Assembly: GCF_002860285.1 (NCBI RefSeq)
Contig: NZ_PGVF01000001.1
Coordinates: 558,001 to 622,000, forward strand
Length of the DNA stretch: 64,000 nucleotides
Origin: Bacillus sp. M6-12
GTDB lineage: Bacteria > Bacillota > Bacilli > Bacillales > DSM-1321
Reading direction: 5' to 3'
In this document: in pieces, positions 55,800 through 63,603 of the stretch
Position numbering within the stretch: position 1 is the first letter of the stretch
Layout of the letters: each line of letters begins with the position of its first letter
Position numbers and translations under genes: made by a program
Notes under the pieces: generated by a model
Databases searched by the model: none
Seen by the model: the letters and a program-made list of their open reading frames with translations, nothing else
Told to the model about the DNA's origin: nothing

Positions 55800-58278
55800 A
55801 TCGTGAAATGATTTTCTTTAACATTTTCACAAGGTTGCTGGTAATTTGTTCTGGCTTACAAGAAATGATGTTTTTATCATACATATACTTGTAATTCTCA
55901 ATGTTGAAGTCTCTAAAGTCTTCTGTACCAAAGATTAACGATACAACGTGAATACCTTTCTTACGAGCTTCTTTAACAGCTTGTTTCACGTCAACCATTC
56001 CTTCTCTTTGTCCCCCATTGTAATCAGAAGGTAGTCCGTCAGAGAGGATAATAAGGATTCTGTCTTTCTCTGGTCGTTTCATTAGTTCAGCAGTTGCTAC
56101 ACGAATGGAATATCCATCTTTATTACCGCCCCCTGCTCTACGACTTCTATGGAAGTTGTAAGAGTAGTTTTGCGTAGATTGATTATCATTCCAATCTTTT
56201 GCTGTATAGTGAATCACTGCTCTTGAATAATACTCAACAGAGAATGTAGACATTTTGAAAGGTACAATTCCTTTCAAGCCTTCTTCCATAACTGCCATTG
56301 CTTTTGCAGATTGGAATTCCTTACCGTCTTCCATCATTGAACCTGAACCATCTTGAAGAATAAAAGCTACATAATCTGTCGTAACAGGTGTTCCTTTTTT
56401 CATGAACATATTGTAGTCTTTTGTTGCAAACTTATAAAGATTAGCAGTATCTAAAACACCTTTCTTTTGTGCTCTTAGATTATAAGACTCTTTGTTTCGG
56501 AAGATTTTTTCTACTTCTTTACGGAATTTCGTTCCCTCACGCTTGATTTCAACAGGCAATGTATAGTGATTCTTGAATCCTTTCATCTCCTTGAACTTCT
56601 TAACAGATTGATTTTTGTATTGATTCTCAACCTCTTGAAGTTCCTCTTGAGTAATTTCTTCAATATCTTTTTTAGAAGATTTGCTTTGTTTCTTTGGCTT
56701 ATCTTCTTGGAGTTTAGCTTTTGCCTCTTCCATTACATCGTCTGTAATTTCTTTCATGCGTTCACGAATCGCTTCTTCGTCAATCTCCATGTCGTCATCT
56801 TCGTCATCTTGATTTACACCAGAAGGGTATTCGTTTGTAGAATCAGGAATTTCATCCGTTTCAGATTCTTCTTCACTTGGGTCTTGTGGTTCGTCAGAGT
56901 TTGAGTCGCTATCAGAATCACTGTCTGAATCATTATCAGAATTGCTATCGGAATCACTGTCAGAGCCTTCATCAGATTCGTCTTCTGAATCATCGTCAGA
57001 GTTTTCATTTCCTTCTCCATCCGATTTTTCGTCAGATTCGTCTTCTGAATCTTCTCCTTCACCAGAATCTCCGTCAGCATTTTCGTCTTCAGAATCTTCG
57101 TCAGAGTCTTCGTCAGAATCACCTTTAGAATTGCCTTCCGCTTCTTCGTCAGATTCGTCATCTTCGGATTTATCAGATTTGCCTTTTCCTTCTTGGTCTT
57201 CTGAATCTTCGTCTCCTTTGCTGTCCTCTGAATCTTCTCCTTCTCCTTGACCTTCTGCATCTTCATCGTCTTGTTCTTCTTCTTTTTTCTTACCTTTTCC
57301 TTTGCCTTTACCTTTTTCTTCTTTTTTATCTTCTTCTTTTTCTTCTCCTGAATCAGAGCCAGAACCTTCACCATTTTGGTCTTCGTTTTGCTCTTCTTCT
57401 TTTTTCTCTTCTTCATCCTTCTTTTTCTTTTTCGGAACAAAGTGAGTGGATACTGAATCAGAAGTATTTTTCTCTTTTTCTTCACTTGTTGTAAATTCGC
57501 TTTGGTCTGGAATGTTTCTCATGAACTCTTCGTCTTCTTGACTACGGTCTTGAAGAAGCTCTACAAGGTAATCTTCTACCTTTTCGATAATTTCATGACA
57601 AACCAATACACATTGCTTACAAGTTACTGCATCAATTCCATTGTGAATATCGCCTTCAATTTTCTTCATATTCTTATGCAATTCTGAACCTTTGTAAATC
57701 TTCTTAAATCCTTTTGGAAAAAGACCAGTAACAGAATAGCTTGTAATCGTATAAAGAAAATCTTCTAATTCAGAATTACCCTTGATTTCTTGGTGTTCCC
57801 AAAACGAACCGTTTAAGAACTGAATATGTTTCTTATATCCTGGTAGCTTATTACAAAGAATTTTTTCAATTCGACCATCTTCAACAGAGTTGAAAAGGTG
57901 TTTCGCTACCTTTTGACCATAGAAATGAGGAATCTTGTATTTTTTATAGAAGTAGTCACCAATATCCTTTTGGAATTGAACAAAAGCCTCAAAATCAGAA
58001 GAATTGATATGTTGGCTTTCATGTCCAAGAAGAGCACGTAACGCACTAAACATTTCTTCGTAGCTTCTTTCGATAAACAATTCAGGAAGTCCAACAGTGA
58101 TAGATTTACCATCTGTATAAGAACCGCCACCAATGTTTAAAGTTAATTTCACGTTTTTCTTATGTGGAATTAAGAAGCTCACCATTGTTTTTAATTGTTT
58201 ATATACGTTTTCACGATTCAAAAACTTTTGTACTCTTTCAATTGCCTTTTTTGAATAATTTCTTGATAAATTTGCCAT
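55798..58278 (-). CDS. VWA-domain protein, CobT-like
   Basis: An 826-residue protein. N-terminal ~260 residues are helical with a CKQCVLVCHE cysteine cluster; the next ~260 are low-complexity Asp/Glu/Ser/Lys sequence; the C-terminal ~190 hold a von Willebrand A domain with the MIDAS motif DGSGS, a downstream Thr/Ser and SDGLPSD. This layout (helical part, acidic middle, VWA end) is that of CobT and of the MoxR/VWA partners. The AAA+ partner is encoded just upstream. No cobalamin gene is present, so the pair is more likely a remodelling chaperone. ATG 58278 follows GGGAGAGAATTTACTT. Confidence 0.9.
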   Translation of the reverse strand: MANLSRNYSKKAIERVQKFLNRENVYKQLKTMVSFLIPHKKNVKLTLNIGGGSYTDGKSITVGLPELFIERSYEEMFSALRALLGHESQHINSSDFEAFVQFQKDIGDYFYKKYKIPHFYGQKVAKHLFNSVEDGRIEKILCNKLPGYKKHIQFLNGSFWEHQEIKGNSELEDFLYTITSYSVTGLFPKGFKKIYKGSELHKNMKKIEGDIHNGIDAVTCKQCVLVCHEIIEKVEDYLVELLQDRSQEDEEFMRNIPDQSEFTTSEEKEKNTSDSVSTHFVPKKKKKDEEEKKEEEQNEDQNGEGSGSDSGEEKEEDKKEEKGKGKGKGKKKEEEQDDEDAEGQGEGEDSEDSKGDEDSEDQEGKGKSDKSEDDESDEEAEGNSKGDSDEDSDEDSEDENADGDSGEGEDSEDESDEKSDGEGNENSDDDSEDESDEGSDSDSDSNSDNDSDSDSDSDSNSDEPQDPSEEESETDEIPDSTNEYPSGVNQDDEDDDMEIDEEAIRERMKEITDDVMEEAKAKLQEDKPKKQSKSSKKDIEEITQEELQEVENQYKNQSVKKFKEMKGFKNHYTLPVEIKREGTKFRKEVEKIFRNKESYNLRAQKKGVLDTANLYKFATKDYNMFMKKGTPVTTDYVAFILQDGSGSMMEDGKEFQSAKAMAVMEEGLKGIVPFKMSTFSVEYYSRAVIHYTAKDWNDNQSTQNYSYNFHRSRRAGGGNKDGYSIRVATAELMKRPEKDRILIILSDGLPSDYNGGQREGMVDVKQAVKEARKKGIHVVSLIFGTEDFRDFNIENYKYMYDKNIISCKPEQITSNLVKMLKKIISR

Positions 58279-58290
58279 AAGTAAATTCTC

Positions 58291-58324
58291 TCCCTTTATA
58301 TATAAAAATCTTAACCTGTTTAAA
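58291..58324 (-). promoter_or_regulatory. AACAGGT leader element (CobT-like gene)
   Basis: Minus strand TTTAAACAGGTTAAGATTTTT, then a TATATATAAA run and GGGAGAG. Confidence 0.55.
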
Positions 58325-58335
58325 AGTAAATAATA

Positions 58336-58374
58336 ATAGGAAGGTAGGAGTAAAAACATTCACCCCTACCCTTC
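58336..58374 (-). terminator. hairpin between CobS-like and CobT-like genes
   Basis: GGTAGGGGTG/TACTCCTACC stem; the tail is T-rich but interrupted, so it may be a leaky terminator or attenuator. Confidence 0.5.
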
Positions 58375-58383
58375 TAAAAAGAA

Positions 58384-60036
58384 TCAGCCTTTAATATCTT
58401 CAATCATCAATTTAATAATGTTACGTTCGTCTCTATCAGTTGCACGATTCGCAATATTGTCAATCAATGCATCCTTTAGTGGAATATCTTGCTCTGTTAC
58501 TAAACAAGCATCAATGAATCCACGAATAGAGATAGTTCGTTCTGAAATCTCTCCATCTTCTACACATTTCTTGATACCAGCAAATAACATTTGGCAATCT
58601 TTTACGATGTCATAAGAGATACCAGGAATTTTTGCCATTAAAATATCTTCAATGCTTTCTAATGGAGGGAAAATAACTGGAACAAAACGGTCAACCGTTG
58701 CTTCGTTGTTCTCAAATGTACCTTGATAATCTCGGTTTTGAGTAGCGATAACAGTTGTGTTAGGGTCAAGCTCAATTGTTTTGTATCCTGGAACGGTAAT
58801 ACGTTTTCTATCGTCAAGATAAGAGTTTAGCAAACTCATAACGTGTCCAAAAGAAGTATTGAACTCGTCAATGTTTAAAATGCCCCCAACTTCTCCTGCC
58901 TGAACGATAACATCAGGGTCAAAGCTAATTGTTGTCTTTTCCTTTCCGTCTTCAGTTGTTTCAGACGTAATCGTTTTACCACCTAACATGCTATTGTTAT
59001 CATGTTGAGAGTTCATTGGGAACTCAAACAGTGGTCGATTATACACCCAAGCTAAAGTTTCAATCAGTACGTTCTTACCAACCCCTCTATCTCCTTCAAA
59101 AAGAAGATTTCGTTGAACATTCATGTAACCAATAGATTTTTTCACTAAGCCAGTGGAATCTTGGTACAATGTTTTAGGTTGAGGAATCTTTGTTGCAACG
59201 TCATCTTCGTATTTTTTATAAGAGTTAAACAGAGACATCATTTGCTTTTCTGTTACACCATTTTTCTTCAAATACGTCATACGTTCGTCAAGTTGTCCTT
59301 GTGTTAAGATATCTTCTGAAATGATACGTTCCATAGCTTCTTTCAAAGATTTATCCGTTTTAGCTTTGGTTACTTCATTTTCACCAATGGTAAATACTGC
59401 AATATAGTTTTGACGTGCTTGTGAAACAACTTTTGCGATTTTTTCTCCGTCAATCAAGTCTTTGACTTCATCATAAGTACAAATACCTTCTTGCTTACGA
59501 ACGTCAATGTAACCGCAAAGACCGCCTTCAAAGTACGCTACAATCTTATCGCCTGTATTTTCCAACTTAACTGTAGGAAAAATTCCTTTTTTCAGTGCTT
59601 CTGCAACTTTAAATTTGTTAGGATATAAAGATACTGAACCTGTTAATTTTACTCTGTATTCTTGTACGTTTGCCATTTTAATTTCCCCTTTTTTATCCGC
59701 TTTTTTAGTTTCCATGATTAGTTCTGCAATATAACCGTTTGAAATTTTTCCGTTCCGAAACTGTATTTGTGTTGTGTCTACTATTTTAGCCTCAATTTCA
59801 TTGTCGAACAAACTATGAATTTGAGTAGCAGATTTACAATCAATTTGTACAGTAGTCGGTTTATTGGCGACATATCCAACAGATTCACCAATACGAGTTA
59901 AAACATGAACCGCATCCGAATCATATGGATTAGAAGGTTCTTTTTGTAAACGAACCGTATCTCCAATCGAAATTTTGTACTTACCAGAATCTTTTGCACC
60001 AATTCCAGTAATGGTCACTAACACCTTTTTTGCCAT
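58384..60036 (-). CDS. HIRAN-AAA+ ATPase, CobS/MoxR-like
   Basis: A 550-residue protein. Residues 1-60 read as a HIRAN-like fold (VTITGIGAKDSG, GDTVRLQKEPSNPYDSDAVHV, SVGYV); residues 125-185 repeat a looser version. The AAA+ core has Walker A GDRGVGKN (315-322), where the usual Thr/Ser is Asn, Walker B LNIDEFN, and sensor ATQNRD, as in CobS/MoxR ATPases that pair with VWA proteins. An internal ATG (59676, MANVQEYRV) follows AAGGGGAAATTAAA, so a shorter 430-residue form may also be made. Partner of the CobT-like protein. Confidence 0.88.
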   Translation of the reverse strand: MAKKVLVTITGIGAKDSGKYKISIGDTVRLQKEPSNPYDSDAVHVLTRIGESVGYVANKPTTVQIDCKSATQIHSLFDNEIEAKIVDTTQIQFRNGKISNGYIAELIMETKKADKKGEIKMANVQEYRVKLTGSVSLYPNKFKVAEALKKGIFPTVKLENTGDKIVAYFEGGLCGYIDVRKQEGICTYDEVKDLIDGEKIAKVVSQARQNYIAVFTIGENEVTKAKTDKSLKEAMERIISEDILTQGQLDERMTYLKKNGVTEKQMMSLFNSYKKYEDDVATKIPQPKTLYQDSTGLVKKSIGYMNVQRNLLFEGDRGVGKNVLIETLAWVYNRPLFEFPMNSQHDNNSMLGGKTITSETTEDGKEKTTISFDPDVIVQAGEVGGILNIDEFNTSFGHVMSLLNSYLDDRKRITVPGYKTIELDPNTTVIATQNRDYQGTFENNEATVDRFVPVIFPPLESIEDILMAKIPGISYDIVKDCQMLFAGIKKCVEDGEISERTISIRGFIDACLVTEQDIPLKDALIDNIANRATDRDERNIIKLMIEDIKG

Positions 60037-60067
60037 AAATAAAGTCTCTCCTTTTTAAACTAAAAAT

Positions 60068-60110
60068 CTACCTAAAAATGTTTTAAAAATAAAAACCTTT
60101 TTTCTATATA
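60068..60110 (-). promoter_or_regulatory. AACAGGT-type leader element (CobS-like gene)
   Basis: Minus strand GAAAAAAGGTTTTTATTTTTAAAAC and a second TTTTTAGGTAG, before the AAGGAGAG site. Variant with AAAAGGT. Confidence 0.45.
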
Positions 60111-60137
60111 ACTCTTTTATTTTAGATAAAAGGCTCA

Positions 60138-60174
60138 CAAAAAATAACGAAGGAAAGAAACTCTCCCTCGTTAT
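60138..60174 (-). terminator. intrinsic terminator of primase gene
   Basis: AACGAGGGAGAG/CTTTCCTTCGTT stem then ATTTTTTGTG on the minus strand. Confidence 0.75.
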
Positions 60175-60183
60175 CGTTAAAAA

Positions 60184-61674
60184 CTATGCTTGTTGCACTT
60201 TTTTCTTATGTTTATCTGAAAAGTCACCTTTTCCAAGTGGAGCAAATTGAGAGAAATGTTCGTGATAATATCTTTGAACAATTTCTACTGGAACATTCTT
60301 GATTTCAAGGTACTCTTCTTTGTCCAGAATATCTTGAATCATATTTTCATATTGTTTGTCCCATTTTTGCTTATCATAACGCTTAATCGCTTGTTTGTTT
60401 CCGCTAATTAAAACGTCATCCATTCCTTTTCCAAGATTTTCATCCCAATTCAGATAATACACAGGATATTTGTAATCTTCGACTTTTTCTAATGCGTCTG
60501 TCATTTTCTTCGCTTGTTCAAACACTTGAACTTTGTAGTTCATGTCTGCATCAAACGCCACCAATACAGTGTTGATAACAAACTCTCTATCAGGAAGTAA
60601 ATTTTTCAAAACTGATGATTCAGGAATTGAATCTAATTCCTTTACAATCCCTCTCCAGCTTCCTACACCCTGAACAGATATAGCAATTGACCCCACTTCT
60701 TTTGCAATCTGTTGAGATTTGAAACGACCCTCTGTAATAATGATATTTCGATTCTTTAATACAGTTGGGTACACAACGTCAATAGGTGAACCAGAAGACG
60801 TTCCAAATTCAAACTTGTCGTCATAACTTGCGAAAGAGGAAGAGAACCAAACATATCGGCTTTTTTCTTCATTCTTTTTGTCATGTCGGATTTGAATACC
60901 AATTACTTGACCTTTGGAATTTTTAATTCCAATGCCAATGCCACTGTGTTTAGCAAAAGTGAATCCTTTTTCCCTTTGAGTTTTAGGATTTATCGTTTTG
61001 TCATAATAGAAACCAGGAATTTTTTCTAAAATAAACTCCCCATCTTTAAAACGGTCTCTTAATTGTTCAGAAAAATCTTTTAACACCCATCTGGTAGGAA
61101 ATGTGAAGTACATTCCATCTTTGATTTCATCTTCTGTTAAATTACGTTCGTTCTTTAAGTGCTCCATGTGTTCAGGAGACAAAATAGAACCATGTTTAGA
61201 ACGACTCAATGCACGAGATTCTTGAATAAACAAACGGAATACTTTGTCTAATACATAATCTTCGGCAATTTCATTTTCCAGACGTTTTTTGTCTATTTCT
61301 GTATATCTACGTTCAATGCTGACAATAAAATCTCTTGTATATCTTTTTCTTTCAAAATACTCTTCGTATTGAGCAGAAGAAATGATACCGTACTCTAATC
61401 CAAGTTTAAAGGCCGCTTCTAAGTAGTTGATATTATCATGTAGAGCAACGAACTTAACTGTATCGCCACCTACTCCACAAGAGAAGCACTTCCAAATACC
61501 TTTAGAATCTGTTCCCACAAAGCTACCTAATTTTCCGTCATTATGGAAAGGACATAATCCTTTAGAGTAACCACCACGAGTTTTTAAATCCATTCGAGTA
61601 GACAATACAGAGGTAATAGATAAACTCCGTACACTTGTAATTACCTCGTCTGCAAATTGTCTTTTGTCCATCAT
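60184..61674 (-). CDS. DnaG-type DNA primase
   Basis: A 496-residue primase. N-terminal CHC2 zinc-binding domain (C41, H44, C63, C66: CPFHND...CFSCGVGGD), then an RNA-polymerase-like domain, and a TOPRIM core with the Glu motif IITEGRFKS and the acidic motif VAFDADMN. It lacks the C-terminal DnaB-interacting domain of host DnaG, which is common in phage and plasmid forms. ATG 61674 after GGGAGAGATTTTAC. It would prime lagging-strand synthesis for the replicon-encoded polymerase; no helicase gene is seen in the window. Confidence 0.92.
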   Translation of the reverse strand: MMDKRQFADEVITSVRSLSITSVLSTRMDLKTRGGYSKGLCPFHNDGKLGSFVGTDSKGIWKCFSCGVGGDTVKFVALHDNINYLEAAFKLGLEYGIISSAQYEEYFERKRYTRDFIVSIERRYTEIDKKRLENEIAEDYVLDKVFRLFIQESRALSRSKHGSILSPEHMEHLKNERNLTEDEIKDGMYFTFPTRWVLKDFSEQLRDRFKDGEFILEKIPGFYYDKTINPKTQREKGFTFAKHSGIGIGIKNSKGQVIGIQIRHDKKNEEKSRYVWFSSSFASYDDKFEFGTSSGSPIDVVYPTVLKNRNIIITEGRFKSQQIAKEVGSIAISVQGVGSWRGIVKELDSIPESSVLKNLLPDREFVINTVLVAFDADMNYKVQVFEQAKKMTDALEKVEDYKYPVYYLNWDENLGKGMDDVLISGNKQAIKRYDKQKWDKQYENMIQDILDKEEYLEIKNVPVEIVQRYYHEHFSQFAPLGKGDFSDKHKKKVQQA

Positions 61675-61690
61675 GTAAAATCTCTCCCTT

Positions 61691-61737
61691 TTAAGTAAAA
61701 AAACCTTTTCCTATTTAAAGTCTTAACCTTTTGTATA
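61691..61737 (-). promoter_or_regulatory. AACAGGT-type leader elements (primase)
   Basis: Two AAAAGGTT copies on the minus strand, the nearer one ~18 nt from the GGGAGAG site. Variant of the shared motif. Confidence 0.45.
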
Positions 61738-61762
61738 TAAAACAATCTCTTGAAACCCTATA

Positions 61763-61799
61763 TAAAAAGAAGAGTAGGAGAGATTCCCCTACCCTTTGT
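61763..61799 (-). terminator. intrinsic terminator of ssb
   Basis: GTAGGGGAATCTCTCCTAC stem-loop then TCTTCTTTTTATA on the minus strand. Confidence 0.75.
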
Positions 61800-61820
61800 T
61801 TTCCTCAATGATAAGGAGTA

Positions 61821-62372
61821 TTAGAATGGAATATCATCAAATTCGTCTTTTTGTTCTACTACTTCCTCAATCCCTGATGGAATTTCAATTACACCTGTTG
61901 ACGGTTCTTCATGAACAGGCTTATGTTCTTCTGTAGAAGGTGTTTCATTAGAATCTCCTTCATTAGAATTTACTTCTGTTGAGTTAGATTCTGAAACTTG
62001 TCCTTGATTTTTACGGTCTAAGCAAGTAAAACGCTCAACAGTTAGGGTAAGAAGTTCTTTCTCTACACCATCTTTGTTTTTATACGTAGAACTTGTTACA
62101 CGACCACAAATTTCAATCAATTGACCTTCAAAGCCCAATTTAGACATATGTTCAGCATTATTACCCCATAGTTCTAAAGCATAATACGTTGGTTTCTTAT
62201 CTTTTCCATTACTAAATTTCATAGAAAAACCAAACGCTCTCATTACTTTATAGCCACCTGTAACTTCCTTGATTTCTGGTGGGTTAGCAGTTAAAATACC
62301 TGACCCAAATACGAAATCCACAATTTGTTCTTCACCTTTAATTTTACGTACTACCTTTTCACGCTGATGCAT
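61821..62372 (-). CDS. ssb: single-stranded DNA-binding protein
   Basis: A 183-residue SSB. OB-fold in residues ~1-110 (pattern GSGILTANPP, MRAFGFSMKF, YYALELWGNNAEHM), followed by a Ser/Glu/Asn-rich flexible linker and the acidic tip DDIPF that recruits partner proteins. The N-terminus is slightly diverged from chromosomal SSB, which fits a replicon-specific version. ATG after TTAGGAGGATGTAAG. The leader carries the AAAAGGT element and an upstream family A site. Confidence 0.9.
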   Translation of the reverse strand: MHQREKVVRKIKGEEQIVDFVFGSGILTANPPEIKEVTGGYKVMRAFGFSMKFSNGKDKKPTYYALELWGNNAEHMSKLGFEGQLIEICGRVTSSTYKNKDGVEKELLTLTVERFTCLDRKNQGQVSESNSTEVNSNEGDSNETPSTEEHKPVHEEPSTGVIEIPSGIEEVVEQKDEFDDIPF

Positions 62373-62400
62373 CTTACATCCTCCTAAATAAATATTTTTT

Positions 62401-62430
62401 TTAAGAAAAAACCTTTTTTATAAACCTTAT
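62401..62430 (-). promoter_or_regulatory. AACAGGT-type leader element (ssb)
   Basis: Minus strand ATAAGGTTTATAAAAAAGGTT; TATAAT lies about 10 nt upstream of the first copy. Confidence 0.45.
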
Positions 62431-62463
62431 AGTATTATAGATATCGGGTTTTTCTTTTATTCG

Positions 62464-62492
62464 ATAATGATTAATTTGCACACTATAGTCAA
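62464..62492 (-). promoter_or_regulatory. family A element upstream of ssb
   Basis: Minus strand TTGACT (62487-62492), 17 bp, CATTAT (62464-62469); element TTGACTATAGTGTG at 62479-62492. The -10 is poor; a TATAAT nearer to ssb may be the main start. Confidence 0.55.
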
Positions 62493-62563
62493 TATACTAC
62501 CATCTATCGCCTATAAAATCAATGATATTTAAAATGGATTTTTATTCCTATCCATATTTATAC

Positions 62564-62595
62564 ATAAAAAAGAGGGGATTTCTCCCCTCTTTTAT
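62564..62595. terminator. intrinsic terminator
   Basis: AGAGGGGA/TCTCCCCTCT stem with A and T runs. No gene ends here, see the segment between this and the next terminator. Confidence 0.8.
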
Positions 62596-62705
62596 TCAAG
62601 ACCAAATTTAAACACATAGTTTGCTGTTAAGACTTATTCCTTGTGTTAAAGCTGTACCAGCCTTCAAAGTAGGTTTTAATTCAACAGAAGAAATTGGTAT
62701 GTAAA
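62596..62705. other. terminator-flanked segment without a gene
   Basis: About 110 bp between two terminators. The minus strand has a short reading SSVELKPTLKAGTALTQGIS without a ribosome site, so it may be a gene remnant or a small RNA. Confidence 0.35.
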
Positions 62706-62735
62706 TAAAAAAGAGGGGTGTTAAACACCTCTCTA
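62706..62735 (-). terminator. intrinsic terminator of tdk
   Basis: AGAGAGGTGT/ACACCCCTCT stem then TTTTTTATTT on the minus strand. Confidence 0.85.
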
Positions 62736-63374
62736 TTTATGAGAAATAAGTTTTTCGGTTTTTTCAGCTTCTTTTACTTTATGCGGTGGAACATAACAGT
62801 TTCGACAACGTGGTTCATAGCTTTCTGTATCCCCAATTAGTACAATTGTTCCTAATTTAGCTGGTTTCCCATTCGTTAATCTTTGACTGTGTGTACCCAT
62901 TGGACTTCCGCAACAAGAACAGTAAGAAGTTAATTTCACCACTTCAACTGCCATCGCCATTAGTCCACCGATATAACCAAATTCTTTTCCTCTATAGTCC
63001 ATGTTTAATCCTGCTACTATTACATATTTTTTTCGTGATGCTAATTCATCCACTAATTTCATGATATTTTTACTGAAGAACTGTGCTTCATCAAAAGCCA
63101 CTACGTCAACATATTTTGTTTCCTCCAATATTTGTTCCATGACTTGTTCTGTAATGTCTGTTGGAATATTGGTTGCTGGAAGACGATAACCCATACGACT
63201 TACAATTTCATCTTCTGAAAAACGATTGTCATTGTTTGGTTTGTAGGCTTTCACGATTTTCCTTCCATATTTCTGCATTTTCTCACATCTTCTAATCAGT
63301 TCACCTGACTTTTCAGAAAACATGGGACCTGAAATGACTGTAATATACCCTAATTCTCCATCGAAATATTGCAT
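62733..63374 (-). CDS. tdk: thymidine kinase
   Basis: A 213-residue type II thymidine kinase that phosphorylates thymidine in the salvage route. P-loop SGPMFSEKSGEL (15-26; the usual form is GPMFSGKT), catalytic-base motif FDEAQFF, four zinc cysteines (CSCCG and PRCRNCY, the first pair as CxxC) and the lasso GTHSQRLTNG. ATG follows AGGAGGAATACACA. Gene ends in a terminator. Supports dTTP supply for the replicon's own DNA synthesis. Confidence 0.95.
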   Translation of the reverse strand: MQYFDGELGYITVISGPMFSEKSGELIRRCEKMQKYGRKIVKAYKPNNDNRFSEDEIVSRMGYRLPATNIPTDITEQVMEQILEETKYVDVVAFDEAQFFSKNIMKLVDELASRKKYVIVAGLNMDYRGKEFGYIGGLMAMAVEVVKLTSYCSCCGSPMGTHSQRLTNGKPAKLGTIVLIGDTESYEPRCRNCYVPPHKVKEAEKTEKLISHK

Positions 63375-63566
63375 TGTGTATTCCTCCTGTTAGTAAGTTT
63401 CTTCCTTCATTATAAGTACAGATTTCTTTTTCAAATAGGCTTTTTTGGTTCTACCTACGATTACCTATTTTATTCAAAATTTACCCATTTCCATTGTCTA
63501 TTGTGTTTGAAAACAAACTCCTTTTTTATAAAAACTAATCTATTATATACAGGTATGTAAAAGAAA

Positions 63567-63603
63567 AACAAAAGAGCAGGGAGGGAATTCCTCTCTACTC
63601 TTA
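63567..63603 (-). terminator. intrinsic terminator
   Basis: AGAGTAGAGAGG/CCTCCCTGCTCT hairpin then TTTGTTTTTC on the minus strand, after the last (partial) gene. Confidence 0.75.

Noticed and set aside
56942..57250. 102-aa Ser-rich ORF on the plus strand in the same tract
   Set aside because: Antisense shadow of the Asp/Glu/Ser tract with no ribosome site.
56814..57485. 223-aa Lys-rich ORF on the minus strand inside the CobT-like gene
   Set aside because: It is the other frame of the GAA-rich acidic tract; such tracts stay open in several frames. No ribosome site, and the acidic frame links two folded domains.
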